Assembly (NCBI RefSeq): GCF_041080815.1
Contig: NZ_CP160205.1
Location: 5,208,001 to 5,272,000 of the forward strand
Length of the DNA stretch: 64,000 nucleotides
Direction of reading: 5' to 3'
Source: Mucilaginibacter yixingensis
GTDB lineage: Bacteria; Bacteroidota; Bacteroidia; Sphingobacteriales; Sphingobacteriaceae
Shown: positions 24,733 through 34,527 of the stretch, piece after piece
Numbering within the stretch: the stretch's first letter is position 1
How the letters are laid out: every line of letters begins with the position of its first letter
The notes under the pieces: generated by a model
What the model was told of the DNA's origin: nothing
Seen by the model: only the letters and a program-made list of their open reading frames with translations
Databases searched by the model: none
Made by a program: the position numbers and the translations under genes

Positions 24733-25395
24733 ATGCTTTATTTCGATCAATACCCGTCGGCAGCAGAAAAAAAATCAGCACACACGCTCGGCGAGGAGCC
24801 CTATATCCATCCTTCTTGTAGAATTAAAGACAGCTCGGTCGGCGGCTGGACGGCCTTGGGCGAGCATACCTGGCTGGTAGAATCAACCTTTGGCGATTAC
24901 AGCTACACGGCCGGTAACGTACAGATCATCTATGCCGAAGTTGGTAAATACTGTTCTATTGCCAACAGCGTGCGCATCAATCCGGGCAATCACCCGCAAT
25001 GGCGTGTTACCCAGCACCACATGACTTATCGCCGTGCAAACTACTTGTTGGGCGAAGACGATGCCGAGTTTTTCCAATGGCGACGCGATCATAAATGTGT
25101 GATCGGGCATGATGTGTGGATTGGCCATGGCGCGGTAATTATGCCAGGTGTTGCTATTGGCACCGGTGCCATTATTGGATCGGGAGCGGTGGTAACCAAA
25201 GATGTCGGTCCGTATGAGATTGCCGTAGGCGTAGCAGCCAAAGTGATTAAAAAACGTTTTGACGACGAGACCATTGCCCGCCTGCTGGACAGCGAGTGGT
25301 GGAACTGGGACCGCGAAACGCTGGAACAAAACTTTGCCGATTTGCTTGACCTGGACACGTTTCTGCATAAGCACACAAAACAAGCTATAGTATGA
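24733..25395 (+). CDS. Phosphonate-operon hexapeptide acetyltransferase
   Basis: A 220-residue left-handed beta-helix transferase. Isoleucine-patch turns run through the middle (SVGGWTALGEHTWLVESTFG; CSIANSVRINPGNHPQWRVT; CVIGHDVWIGHGAVIMPGVA; GTGAIIGSGAVVTKDVGPYE). The catalytic His of xenobiotic acetyltransferases is likely in NHPQWR. This matches the phosphonate-associated hexapeptide family found in many phn operons, probably acetylating aminoalkylphosphonates or protecting the cell from them; the true substrate is not known. Its stop overlaps the phnD start (ATGA at 25392). Confidence 0.87.
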   Translation: MLYFDQYPSAAEKKSAHTLGEEPYIHPSCRIKDSSVGGWTALGEHTWLVESTFGDYSYTAGNVQIIYAEVGKYCSIANSVRINPGNHPQWRVTQHHMTYRRANYLLGEDDAEFFQWRRDHKCVIGHDVWIGHGAVIMPGVAIGTGAIIGSGAVVTKDVGPYEIAVGVAAKVIKKRFDDETIARLLDSEWWNWDRETLEQNFADLLDLDTFLHKHTKQAIV

Positions 25396-26318
25396 AAAAC
25401 TTTTTGATGATGGTGTTGGGCATGGCCATGCTATGGCTCAGCAGCTGTAAAGACAAAACCGCGCTCAATAAAAATAATGAGCCCACAACTCTCGTCATTG
25501 CCTATGCCGGTGGCGGTTTGCAGGGCCTCACCAAAACCCGCCTGGAACCCACTCGCAAATACCTGGAGCGGGAGCTGGGCATACCGGTAGAGTTTGTTTT
25601 TACGCACGATTATACGGCGGTGATTGAAGCCATTCACGCTAAAAAAGTGCACATGGCGCAGTTGAGTCCTTTCTCTTACATCCTTGCTTCTCAAAATAAA
25701 GACATTACCCCAATGGTGGCCATTGGCCAGGATGGGAAGCCGAGCATGTATCACAGCATCATCATCACCAATGCAAAATCGGGCATTAACAGTATGGACG
25801 ATGTGAAGCGCCGGGCCAAAAACCTCACTATCGGTTTTGCAGATCCGGCTTCAACTTCGGGCCATTTAATTCCAACGGCTTATCTAAATACCATCGGCCT
25901 TGATCCGGAAAAAGGCGCTTTTAAGCAAACCATGTTTGCAGGCAGTCACCCGGCGGTGGTGATGTCGGTAAAAGCGGGCAAGCTTGATCTGGGCTGTACT
26001 GCTGCCGAATATAGCATCCACGTACTGGAACGGATGAAGATGATCAACCCGGGAGATATCAAGATACTCTGGCAATCTGAGCCGATCGTGGCGTCGCCGA
26101 TAGTGATTCGGAGTGATATCAACCCAGCTTTCGCTGCCAAAGTGCAGCGCCTGTACATTGAACAATACAAGCGCGACCCTGAATCGCTGGAAACTTATCT
26201 CAAAGCATACATCAAAGATCCGGGTAAACGTGCTTACATGCCCATCCAGGATTCGATGTATAACGGCTTGCGCAAGGTGGCAGCCGGTATTAAAGATCTG
26301 TCATTGGTAAAAGAATAA
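25392..26318 (+). CDS. phnD: Phosphonate ABC transporter substrate-binding lipoprotein PhnD
   Basis: A 308-residue lipoprotein with the signal MKNFLMMVLGMAMLWLSSCK and lipobox LSSC. The PhnD-type binding fold has TRKYLERELGIPVEFVFTHD, VHMAQLSPFSYILAS, IGFADPASTSGHLIPTAYL, MFAGSHPAVVMSVKAGKLD and LWQSEPIVASPIVIRSD. It captures phosphonate, phosphite or phosphate esters in the periplasm and delivers them to PhnE. In a Gram-negative cell it would be anchored in a membrane rather than free, as is common in Bacteroidetes. It starts the transporter part of the operon. Confidence 0.92.
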   Translation: MKNFLMMVLGMAMLWLSSCKDKTALNKNNEPTTLVIAYAGGGLQGLTKTRLEPTRKYLERELGIPVEFVFTHDYTAVIEAIHAKKVHMAQLSPFSYILASQNKDITPMVAIGQDGKPSMYHSIIITNAKSGINSMDDVKRRAKNLTIGFADPASTSGHLIPTAYLNTIGLDPEKGAFKQTMFAGSHPAVVMSVKAGKLDLGCTAAEYSIHVLERMKMINPGDIKILWQSEPIVASPIVIRSDINPAFAAKVQRLYIEQYKRDPESLETYLKAYIKDPGKRAYMPIQDSMYNGLRKVAAGIKDLSLVKE

Positions 26319-26330
26319 ACCCTTACAGCC

Positions 26331-27119
26331 ATGATAGAAGTAAAAAACCTGGTAAAGGTACTGCCAAACGGACGCAGGGTGCTGGATGGCGTTAGTTTTA
26401 AAGTTGATAAAGGCGAGTTTGTGGGCATTTTGGGTCCCAGCGGTGCCGGTAAATCGCTCACCCTGCGTTGTCTGAACGGGTTGCTGAAACCCGACGAAGG
26501 CTCAGTAACGCTGACCGACGCCAGCGGCCGCCAATATGATATTACCAAGGCCAACAAAAAAGAGCTGCGCACGGCCCGGCAAAAGATAGGCGTCATTTTT
26601 CAAGGCTATCATCTGGTGAAGCGTCTGCCGGCTATTGATAACGTGATGATCGGTCGGCTGGGGCAGATCAGCACGCTGCGCAGCCTGCTTTACGGCTTTA
26701 CCGACCGCGAAGCCGAAGAAGCCAAAAAAGCTTTAGAACAAGTAAAAATGGAAGCATTGGCCGGAGCTATAACTTCAGGCCTAAGCGGCGGCGAGATGCA
26801 ACGCGTGGCTATTGCCCGCGCCATCTATCAGCAACCATCGTTACTGCTGGCAGATGAGCCGATATCTAACCTCGACCCGAGCAATGCCAAAATGATTATG
26901 AAACTGATCAGGCCGCTTTCGGCAGATATCCCGGTGATCGGCGTGTTCCATCAGCCGGAGATGACGGCCAAATACTGCACCCGCGTTATCGCCATCAAAG
27001 ATGGCAAGGTGTTGTATGACGGTGACCCGAAACTGACTAATGATCAGCTGGTGGAGATTTACGGCGAGGAGCTGCAACAGATGGAACATTACGAGCAACC
27101 GGTACCGGTTATCGCCTAA
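26331..27119 (+). CDS. phnC: Phosphonate ABC transporter ATPase PhnC
   Basis: A 262-residue ABC ATPase. Walker A is GPSGAGKS, the Q-loop is VIFQGYHLVKRLPA, the signature is LSGGEMQRVAIARA, Walker B is LLLADEPISNLDP, and the switch His is in VFHQPEM. The segment VMIGRLGQISTLRSLLYGF is specific to the PhnC group. It powers import with PhnD and the two PhnE proteins, 12 bases after phnD and 13 before phnE. Confidence 0.94.
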   Translation: MIEVKNLVKVLPNGRRVLDGVSFKVDKGEFVGILGPSGAGKSLTLRCLNGLLKPDEGSVTLTDASGRQYDITKANKKELRTARQKIGVIFQGYHLVKRLPAIDNVMIGRLGQISTLRSLLYGFTDREAEEAKKALEQVKMEALAGAITSGLSGGEMQRVAIARAIYQQPSLLLADEPISNLDPSNAKMIMKLIRPLSADIPVIGVFHQPEMTAKYCTRVIAIKDGKVLYDGDPKLTNDQLVEIYGEELQQMEHYEQPVPVIA

Positions 27120-27132
27120 ATAACATCAGATT

Positions 27133-27933
27133 ATGGCAACAACATTAGCTGATTTTAGTCCCAAACGGTATGGCAAGCTGGTGCTACCCGCATTGGTATT
27201 GTTTGGGTTGATAGAGCTGAGCGCCTGGGTTTGCGGCGCCAGTTTTGGTAAACTAATCAAAGGTTTTTTTGACGGCATTGATTTTATGAGTCACATGTTT
27301 CCGCCTGATTGGAGCGCGTTCCCGGACATGCTTGAACCGGCGCTGCAATCCATCGTTACGGCTTTTCTGGGTACGCTGTTTGGCGTGGTGTTCTCGGTAG
27401 TGTTTGCCCTGCTGGCAGCGGCCAACATTACCCACCCGGTGGTACGCAATATCTCCAGGTTTATCATCGGTTTGGAACGATCGATCCCTGAGATCGTCAT
27501 CCTGCTTACGCTGATTGCTGCGTATGGACTAGGCATCATGTCGGGCATTGTGGCGTTGACGCTCAGTTGTATCGGCATGATGGGCAAACTGCTGGGCGAT
27601 GCCATTGAGGAGATAGATCACGTAATGATCGAGTCCATCCAATCAGTAGGTGCGCGTAAGCTGCAGGTTATCTGGTTTGGGGTGATCCCGCAGATTGTTC
27701 CGGCTATTATCTCTTATACCCTGTTTCGGTTTGAGCTAAACATTCGCCTGTCGGTTATTCTGGGTGCAGTCGGTGCTGGGGGTATTGGATACGAGCTGGA
27801 TTACGCTTTCGGTCTGTTAGAATACCACCGTGCGCTCAGCGCCGTGCTGGTGATATTGGTTATGGTGATGGGCACGGGGATGCTATCAACGTTTGTTCGC
27901 AAGAAAATAAAACTGAAAGGAGCACTGGTATGA
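27133..27933 (+). CDS. phnE: Phosphonate ABC transporter permease PhnE, first subunit
   Basis: A 266-residue inner-membrane permease with about six hydrophobic segments. The coupling (EAA-like) loop is IEEIDHVMIESIQSVGARKL followed by QVIWFGVIPQIVP. ELNIRLSVILGAVGAGGIGY near the end is typical of PhnE. The next gene encodes a second PhnE, so the channel is probably a heterodimer. The stop overlaps the next start (ATGA at 27930). Confidence 0.93.
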   Translation: MATTLADFSPKRYGKLVLPALVLFGLIELSAWVCGASFGKLIKGFFDGIDFMSHMFPPDWSAFPDMLEPALQSIVTAFLGTLFGVVFSVVFALLAAANITHPVVRNISRFIIGLERSIPEIVILLTLIAAYGLGIMSGIVALTLSCIGMMGKLLGDAIEEIDHVMIESIQSVGARKLQVIWFGVIPQIVPAIISYTLFRFELNIRLSVILGAVGAGGIGYELDYAFGLLEYHRALSAVLVILVMVMGTGMLSTFVRKKIKLKGALV

Positions 27934-28730
27934 GCGAGCTGATGATGCCGTCGGTAAAGTACAGGCAAAAGACCATCTACGTTGCCATTGTGCTGGTGAT
28001 TGCCATTGCCGGCAGTGTGTTTGTCAAATTTAATCCCTTTGAACTTTTTGCAGATTTTAGCCAGGTGCAGCGCCTGCTGGGCGAGATGATGCCGCCCAAT
28101 TTTGAACTGCTTTGGCACAACAAAGGCATTGCGGCAGCTTTGGGGCAAACGCTGGCTATGGCTTTCCTGTCGTGCTTTTATGGTACGCTGCTGGCCTTTG
28201 TGTTTGCCTTGCTGGCGGCCAACAATACCATGCCCAATAAAACTATACGCCTGCTGGCGGGTGGTGTGTTGGATTTGTTGCGCATCATCCCCAGTCTGGT
28301 GTTTATCATCATGTTCATTATTGTGGTAGGCCTGGGCGCTTTTAGCGGTATGCTGGCGCTGGTGGTAATTACCATGAGCAACTTTGGCAAACTGTTTACA
28401 GACATTATTGAAAACACCGAGCACGCGCCGGACGAGGCTATCTTTTCGGTAGGGGCGTCGCGCCTGCAGGTGATCAGGTATTCGCTGTTCCCGCAAATTT
28501 TGCCAGCCATTATTGCCAATTGTTTTTATGCTTTTGATGTAAGCATCAGGGCGGCTATTGGTCTGGGCATTTTTGGTGGCGGCGGCATCGGCTATGAGTT
28601 GTTTAAGGCCATGCAAGTAATGCATTATAAAGATGCTTTTGCCATCATCTTCATCATCGGCGTGCTGGTGATCCTGATCGAGAAATTGTCTGACTATTTG
28701 AGGGGGATGGTGCTGGGGAAGAAGATATAG
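27930..28730 (+). CDS. phnE: Phosphonate ABC transporter permease PhnE, second subunit
   Basis: A 266-residue permease, the same length as the gene before it. It has KFNPFELFADFSQVQRLLGE, a coupling loop EHAPDEAIFSVGASRLQVIR and the C-terminal VSIRAAIGLGIFGGGGIGYE. About six membrane segments. Two PhnE genes in tandem occur in several phosphonate and phosphite transporters. It closes the first tight gene run of the operon; a palindromic repeat follows at once. Confidence 0.93.
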   Translation: MSELMMPSVKYRQKTIYVAIVLVIAIAGSVFVKFNPFELFADFSQVQRLLGEMMPPNFELLWHNKGIAAALGQTLAMAFLSCFYGTLLAFVFALLAANNTMPNKTIRLLAGGVLDLLRIIPSLVFIIMFIIVVGLGAFSGMLALVVITMSNFGKLFTDIIENTEHAPDEAIFSVGASRLQVIRYSLFPQILPAIIANCFYAFDVSIRAAIGLGIFGGGGIGYELFKAMQVMHYKDAFAIIFIIGVLVILIEKLSDYLRGMVLGKKI

Positions 28731-28733
28731 AAT

Positions 28734-28837
28734 TTCGGATTTGGGATGTTCGATTTCAGATTTATGAGTTGCGAATTATAAATCGAAGAATCTTCAATAA
28801 AACAAATCCGAAATCGAAAATTCGAAGTCCCAAATCC
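28734..28837. repeat. Intergenic palindromic repeat, family E
   Basis: TTCGGATTTGGGATGTTCGA near 28734 pairs with TTCGAAGTCCCAAATCC at 28821-28837, and CGATTTCAGATTT pairs with AAATCCGAAATCG. It is AT-rich, unlike the other families. It separates phnE from the second phnM. Confidence 0.78.
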
Positions 28838-28916
28838 AGCAACTTCTCACCCGCCGCTAATAAGGCGCTAATAATTCAAATCTACTTTTATTGCTTTAAT
28901 CAACATCTGTTTACAA

Positions 28917-30110
28917 ATGGGGGCACAGTTATTTACCAACGCACGTATTGTTACTCCGGCTGAGGATTTCATGGGTTCTGTTGAAGTGGAGAATGGCATC
29001 ATCACAGCTGTAGAGAAAGATAAAATCTATCAATCAGGCATCGATCTGAAAGGCCAGTGGCTCATCCCCGGCTGTATTGATATCCATACCGACTATCTGG
29101 AGAAAGAGTTATATCCGCGTCCAAGCGCGGCGTTTCCGCTGCCGTTTGCTTTGCATTTTTCTGATGCCCGTGCGGCGGCTTGCGGTATTACCACGGTATT
29201 TAGCGCGGTAAGCTTTTCTGATAATGAGGGTAAGAACCGCAGTTTTGCCGATGCCATTGCGTTGTGCCAGCAAATTGACGCCGTGCGCAGCCAGATGCTG
29301 GTGCGCCATTACCTGCATGCCCGCATCGACCCAAACAGCGATACTATTTTGAACTACCTGGATGATATGGCCAAACTGGAAAGCCTGTACCTGGTGGTTT
29401 ATAATGATCATATCCCCGGTACGCGCCAGTATACCATTGAGCAGCAAGTGGAGATGCGCATGAAATCAATGAACCTGACCGAGGCTGAAGCCCGTCGTTT
29501 GTTGCTGGATAAGGTGGAGGCGCTGAGCCATATCAACCATCGCGCAGCCATACAAAAAGCATTTGAACATCGCTGCATTTTGGGCAGCCATGATGATACT
29601 ACGGTAGATCACGTAATTGAAGGCAAGGCCTACGGTGCTACGCTTTCTGAAATGCCTACCACGCTACAGGCCGCGCGCAAAGCCAAAGCCGAGGATATGT
29701 GGGTTTGTTTGGGGGCGCCTAATTATTATCGTGGTGGTTCGCACTGTGGTAACCTGTCAAGTCTGGACGCCATTGATGAAGACCTGGTCGATATTTTTTG
29801 CAGCGATTACCATTTTCCAACCATGTTGGGCGCGGTGGTAAAAATGATGGAAAACGGCATATTGCCAAGCAAGGCCATTAATATGGTAAGCCTTAATCCG
29901 GCCCGTTTGTTAAAATTTGATAAAGAACTGGGCAGTATTGAGGTGGGGAAAAAAGCAGATATAGTGACATTTAGCAGCAAGCAGCAAGTTGCCGTAGTTT
30001 CTATGGCGATGGTGGGCGGCGTAGTAAAATACAGCGCCGATTACAATCACCAGGTTAGCGCCCTCGCTGCGGAGAGCAACCCGCAACCTTTTGCGGCGGA
30101 ATTGATTTGA
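28917..30110 (+). CDS. phnM: PhnM-type amidohydrolase, copy 2
   Basis: A 397-residue PhnM-family protein, the same length as copy 1 but clearly divergent. It keeps TNARIVTPAEDFMGSVEVEN, CIDIHTDYLEKELYPRPS, ACGITTVFSAVSFSDNEG, CILGSHDDTTVDH, GAPNYYRGGSHCGNLSS and IFCSDYHFPTML. Copy 1 has the MDHTPGQ segment of E. coli PhnM; here it is YNDHIPGTRQ. It may act on a different ribosyl phosphonate or phosphate triphosphate. It is grouped with the phosphoesterase that starts four bases after its stop. A weak TACTTTTA box at about 28883 could give it a separate promoter. Confidence 0.9.
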   Translation: MGAQLFTNARIVTPAEDFMGSVEVENGIITAVEKDKIYQSGIDLKGQWLIPGCIDIHTDYLEKELYPRPSAAFPLPFALHFSDARAAACGITTVFSAVSFSDNEGKNRSFADAIALCQQIDAVRSQMLVRHYLHARIDPNSDTILNYLDDMAKLESLYLVVYNDHIPGTRQYTIEQQVEMRMKSMNLTEAEARRLLLDKVEALSHINHRAAIQKAFEHRCILGSHDDTTVDHVIEGKAYGATLSEMPTTLQAARKAKAEDMWVCLGAPNYYRGGSHCGNLSSLDAIDEDLVDIFCSDYHFPTMLGAVVKMMENGILPSKAINMVSLNPARLLKFDKELGSIEVGKKADIVTFSSKQQVAVVSMAMVGGVVKYSADYNHQVSALAAESNPQPFAAELI

Positions 30111-30114
30111 TAAC

Positions 30115-30867
30115 ATGAAGATTGGGATACTTGGCGATATCCACGAGGATGTCGTTGCACTAAAAAACGCATTTACTATACTGGAACAAGCAGGCTGCGA
30201 CGAGGTGGTTTGTCTGGGCGATATCACCGGATACAAGGTGACGACCTATAACTACCTGGATACCCGCAGCGCCCATGAGTGCATTGCCATGATACGCGCA
30301 AACTGCAATACGGTGGTGATTGGTAACAACGATCTGTTTCAGATCCGCAAAAATCCGGATTATTATATGGGCGGCTTTGAGTTTCCGCAGGATTGGTATG
30401 CGCTTGATTTTTTCGAGCGTAAGCACCTGGGCGGCAACAAAGTTTTTCTATACGAAGATGTACTGTTACCTGCTTTGCTTACCCGCGAAGACCGCGCCTG
30501 GCTGGATAGCCTGCCAGAGTACACCACCCGCACGTTTGATGGCCTGAACCTCTTCTTCTCGCACTTTGCTTATCCGGATTTTACCGGTATGAAAACCTGT
30601 TTCCCCCAGATGGCCGAAGATTATCATGAGCACCTTGATTTTATTGCCGGGCAGAACTGCAACTATGGGTTTTCGGGCCATATGCACTTTGAAGGTGTAA
30701 GCTTTTGTACTAAAGAAGAGATCAGTCGCCACAGTTTTGGTACCTATAAAGTGGGGCGGCAGTTACAGGGGTTATATGGGCCCTGCGTGGCACGCTGCCA
30801 GTTTAACAATGGTGTACTTATTTTAGACACAGCTTTGATGGAGGTAACATCCGCCCGGTTGGGTTAA
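30115..30867 (+). CDS. Calcineurin-like (YfcE-type) metallophosphoesterase
   Basis: A 250-residue two-metal phosphoesterase. Metal-ligand blocks are GILGDIHEDVVAL (D and H), EVVCLGDITGY, VVIGNNDLF, FFSHFAYPD and FSGHMHFEGV (GHxH). The fold is the small MPE type that cleaves phosphodiesters or cyclic phosphates; no signal peptide is seen, so it acts in the cytoplasm. It is coupled to the second phnM. It is a second candidate for the cyclic-phosphate step normally done by PhnP. The 289 bases that follow hold no gene I can support and probably contain the susC promoter. Confidence 0.87.
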   Translation: MKIGILGDIHEDVVALKNAFTILEQAGCDEVVCLGDITGYKVTTYNYLDTRSAHECIAMIRANCNTVVIGNNDLFQIRKNPDYYMGGFEFPQDWYALDFFERKHLGGNKVFLYEDVLLPALLTREDRAWLDSLPEYTTRTFDGLNLFFSHFAYPDFTGMKTCFPQMAEDYHEHLDFIAGQNCNYGFSGHMHFEGVSFCTKEEISRHSFGTYKVGRQLQGLYGPCVARCQFNNGVLILDTALMEVTSARLG

Positions 30868-31156
30868 AAAGCTTTGCTTAATGTATTTGCAGATGGCGAA
30901 TTTTATCAACCATCGCTTAAAGGTTTTGTGGCCAAATATTGCACAGCCGGGATCGGTTTCAACGCAAGCTGATAAGTTTTGTTTTGGGCATATATGCAGT
31001 TGGTTTTGCTAGATGGCTCAATGTTGCCAAAATTTATCTATCATTAACAGTTCTTTAATAGTGTGTGGTGTTTATTGAAATAACGTAAAGTATTGTTGTT
31101 GTTTGTTGATGGATTTCTTAACGGTGCCTCTCTAATTTCGGCAAAAAAAGTTATTC

Positions 31157-34100
31157 ATGAAACAAATTTTACCGAAGCTACAATGGCTGTTGGTCGCCCT
31201 ACTTGTGACCGGACTTGGCCTGAGCAAAGTATCTGCTCAAAACGTCATCAGAGGTATCATCACTGATGAGAACAATCAGCCGCTTCCCGGCGTAAGCGTA
31301 ATGATAGCTGGCAGCCGTCAGGGCACCAGCACTAACATTAACGGCCGCTTCACTATCTCGGCTACACAAGGCCAAACATTAACAGTTTCTTTTATTGGCT
31401 ACAAAACACAAGAGCTTACTATTGGCGCTGATGCCAATCTTGCCGTACAGATGAAAGCTGAAGGCAAAGAGCTGAGCGAAATTGTGGTAACCGCCCTCGG
31501 TGTTAAAAAAGAGGTGCAGAAACTGGGTTACTCTCAATCACAAATTAAAGGTGAAGAGTTAACCACCGCGCGTGATGCTAACCCATTAAACTCTATGGCC
31601 GGTAAAGTTGCAGGTTTGCAAATTGGTGCCAGCTCTGAGTTTTTTGGTGCGCCAACTGTAGTATTGCGTGGTAGTAAAGACGTATTGTACGTAGTTGACG
31701 GCGAGCCTGTGAACTCTGATACGTTTGACTTTAACGCTGATGATATTGAAAGCTACACCATCCTGAAAGGCCCTAACGCTGCGGCCCTTTATGGTTTCCG
31801 TGGTATTAACGGTGCCATCATCATCACCACTAAAAAAGGTTCAAAAGATAAAAAAGGCTGGCAGGTTGATTACAACTCGGTAAACGAGATGGAAAAAGGC
31901 TTCATTGTATTGCCGCAAAGCCAGGTAGAATACGGTCGTGGTACCAACTACCAGTATACTTATGGTAACGTGTTGTATGATAACAACCAGCGTTTACCAG
32001 AGTGGGGTCCTCGTTTTGACGGTGTTTTCCAAACCCAGCAATATGATAGCCCTTATGATCCAACAACCGGCATCCGTCAAAAAACTCCTTGGGTAGCCCG
32101 TGGCGCCAACAACTTTGAGAATTTTGTTCAAACCGGTCTGATTACTACTAACACGCTGTCTGCAGCTGCCAGTGGTTCAAACTATGATATTCACGTATCA
32201 TACGGTCACACTTATCAAAAAGGTGACTTCCCTAATACTAAACTGAACATTGATAACTTCAAACTTTCTGCAGGTTATGATATTAACTCTAAACTGCGTT
32301 TTGAAGGTGATGTTAACGTGAGTGAGCAATACTCGCCAAACGTACCAGACGTTGTATACAGCCCTAACAGCTACGTGTACATGTTTAAAGTGTACGGTTC
32401 TGCCGATTATGATATCAGAGATATTAAAAACTACTACCAAGGCCCGCAAGGCGTACCTGGTTTAACGCAATATGCACCAGAGTACGGTCGTGAAAACAAC
32501 GCCTGGTTTATTGCTAACGAGTGGTTAAAAGGCAGACAAAAAGATGGATTGTATGGTAGCTTAAGATTACAATACAAATTCAACAAAGATCTGAACCTGT
32601 CCCTGCGTACCGCGCTGAACACCTACAACCAATTGAGCACTGAGGATGTACCAGCATCAACCAACCTTAACCAGTACCTGTCTTGGTACACTTTCGGCTG
32701 GTTTGGTGACTATCGCGAAGATCAGCGCCGTTTGTTAGAGAACAACACCGACCTGATCCTGAACTACAATCATAAATTTACTGATTGGAACATCTCTGGC
32801 ATTGCCGGTGCAAGCGAGCGTTCATTTACTTATGACTCTCATTGGGCTACTACCCAGCAGCTGGCTATCCCGGGTGTATATGACCTGAATAACTCTGTGG
32901 GTAAACCATACGTTTATACCTTCGGTTCAAAAATGCAGGTGTATAGCGGTTTCTACTCTGTTGATATCGGTTACAAAAACTACTTCAACTTAAACACTAC
33001 TAACCGTGTCGATCACCTGTCTACCCTGCCATCAAGCAACAGTACTTATCTGTATCCATCAGTAGCTTTAAGCAGCGTGGTTAGCGATTGGGTAAAACTG
33101 CCTGAGTTTATCTCTTTCTTAAAACTGCGTGCTTCATTTGCCGACGTAAAAGGAGGCTTAACTGCGCCAACCATCGGTACTTCATACAATGCGCTTAACT
33201 CAACCGCTGCCGGTACTGGCTGGAACAGCAAACCGGTTATTGGTTTGTTAGGTTACGGTTCTGAGATCTATACCCCATACAACGGTCCGGTTTATGTAAA
33301 CGAGTCGCCGGTATCAACTACCAGTATTTATAACAATACCCCAAGTGCTAACATCTCTAACACCATCTCTAACCCGAACATCAAACCGTTCGACGTAAAA
33401 TCATACGAGTATGGTATGGATGTTAAATTCCTGGGCAACCGCTTAGGCTTAAACGCTACTTACTTTACTACTACTAACGGCCCTAACATCTTCCAGTTGC
33501 CGGTATCAACTGCAACTACTTATACCAACCGTTTAATTAACGGTGTAACTACCCAGAAAGATGGTTTTGAGATTGAGCTGATGGGTTCTGTATTGAAAAA
33601 CCCACGTGGCCTAAACTGGGATATCAATGCTAACTGGTCTACCTACAAAGAAACCCTGAAAGCGATTTATGGTGATTTGCCATACCTGGAGCAAAACGGT
33701 CATGACTACAAAGTTGGCGAGCGTTTGGATGCTATCTACGGTACCAAATTTGTAAGAGACCCTAACGGTAACATTGTAAACAGCACCGGTGGTTTACCAT
33801 TAAGCTCTGGCGGTGGTATTGCACAAAACGGTTTGCTGGGTTACGCTAACCCTGACTTCTCTTTCGGTATCACCAACACCTTCCGTTACAAAAACTGGTC
33901 ATTGAGCTTCCAGTTTGACGGCCGCGTAGGTGGTAAAATCTACGACTTTGTTTACTACCACGCTATGAACGGTGGTACAGACCTGGAAAGCGCCAGCGGT
34001 GCTTTTGGTGCTGCACGTTTAGCAGAGTGGAACAGTACCGCAGAAGGTACCAAAGCTGCTACGCCTAAATATGTTGGTCCGGGTGTAATTATTACCAGCG

Positions 34101-34501
34101 GTACCCCACACTTTACCAATGGCCAGATTGATAACATGAAAGATCTGACTTTTGCTCCAAACAACGTTCCGGTACTGGTACAGAGCTACATCTCAAGCGG
34201 TATTGGTGCTAACGCTGATGAGTATTACATGATTAGCCGTACTTACGCTAAACTACGCGAGGCCAGCATTGGCTACAGCCTGCCGGCAAAAATGCTGCAA
34301 CGCGCTTTCATCAAAAAAGTAAGCTTCTCTATTGTAGGCCGTAACCTGCTGTACTTCGCTCAGCGTAAAGATATCGACCTTGACCAGTTTGCTTCAGGCT
34401 ACAACGCTTCAGACCGTACCATCGTAGGTACCAACTCTGGTTCAGACCTGTCAAGCCCAACTGTACGTCGTTTTGGTTTCAACGTTAACTTATCATTCTA
34501 A
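31157..34501 (+). CDS. SusC/RagA-type TonB-linked outer membrane transporter
   Basis: A 1114-residue TonB-dependent transporter. In order: signal peptide (LLVALLVTGLGLSKVSAQ), a carboxypeptidase-regulatory-like domain (about 25-110, IRGIITDENNQPLPGVSVMI), a TonB-box-like SEIVVTALGVKKE, a plug (about 120-240, LYVVDGEPVNSDTFDF and ILKGPNAAALYGFRGINGAI), and the beta-barrel ending FGFNVNLSF. It forms a lidded import channel with the SusD-like protein encoded 26 bases downstream. Its place between the phn operon and phosphatase/phospholipase genes suggests a phosphorus-containing substrate; that is inference from context. Confidence 0.95.
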   Translation: MKQILPKLQWLLVALLVTGLGLSKVSAQNVIRGIITDENNQPLPGVSVMIAGSRQGTSTNINGRFTISATQGQTLTVSFIGYKTQELTIGADANLAVQMKAEGKELSEIVVTALGVKKEVQKLGYSQSQIKGEELTTARDANPLNSMAGKVAGLQIGASSEFFGAPTVVLRGSKDVLYVVDGEPVNSDTFDFNADDIESYTILKGPNAAALYGFRGINGAIIITTKKGSKDKKGWQVDYNSVNEMEKGFIVLPQSQVEYGRGTNYQYTYGNVLYDNNQRLPEWGPRFDGVFQTQQYDSPYDPTTGIRQKTPWVARGANNFENFVQTGLITTNTLSAAASGSNYDIHVSYGHTYQKGDFPNTKLNIDNFKLSAGYDINSKLRFEGDVNVSEQYSPNVPDVVYSPNSYVYMFKVYGSADYDIRDIKNYYQGPQGVPGLTQYAPEYGRENNAWFIANEWLKGRQKDGLYGSLRLQYKFNKDLNLSLRTALNTYNQLSTEDVPASTNLNQYLSWYTFGWFGDYREDQRRLLENNTDLILNYNHKFTDWNISGIAGASERSFTYDSHWATTQQLAIPGVYDLNNSVGKPYVYTFGSKMQVYSGFYSVDIGYKNYFNLNTTNRVDHLSTLPSSNSTYLYPSVALSSVVSDWVKLPEFISFLKLRASFADVKGGLTAPTIGTSYNALNSTAAGTGWNSKPVIGLLGYGSEIYTPYNGPVYVNESPVSTTSIYNNTPSANISNTISNPNIKPFDVKSYEYGMDVKFLGNRLGLNATYFTTTNGPNIFQLPVSTATTYTNRLINGVTTQKDGFEIELMGSVLKNPRGLNWDINANWSTYKETLKAIYGDLPYLEQNGHDYKVGERLDAIYGTKFVRDPNGNIVNSTGGLPLSSGGGIAQNGLLGYANPDFSFGITNTFRYKNWSLSFQFDGRVGGKIYDFVYYHAMNGGTDLESASGAFGAARLAEWNSTAEGTKAATPKYVGPGVIITSGTPHFTNGQIDNMKDLTFAPNNVPVLVQSYISSGIGANADEYYMISRTYAKLREASIGYSLPAKMLQRAFIKKVSFSIVGRNLLYFAQRKDIDLDQFASGYNASDRTIVGTNSGSDLSSPTVRRFGFNVNLSF

Positions 34502-34527
34502 TTGATAAAACAGATAAAAAGATTATC

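Noticed and set aside
31098..31140. Promoter for susC at TTTG...TAATTTCG
   Set aside because: The spacing is about 27 bases and the box deviates from TAnnTTTG, so the match is too weak to list.
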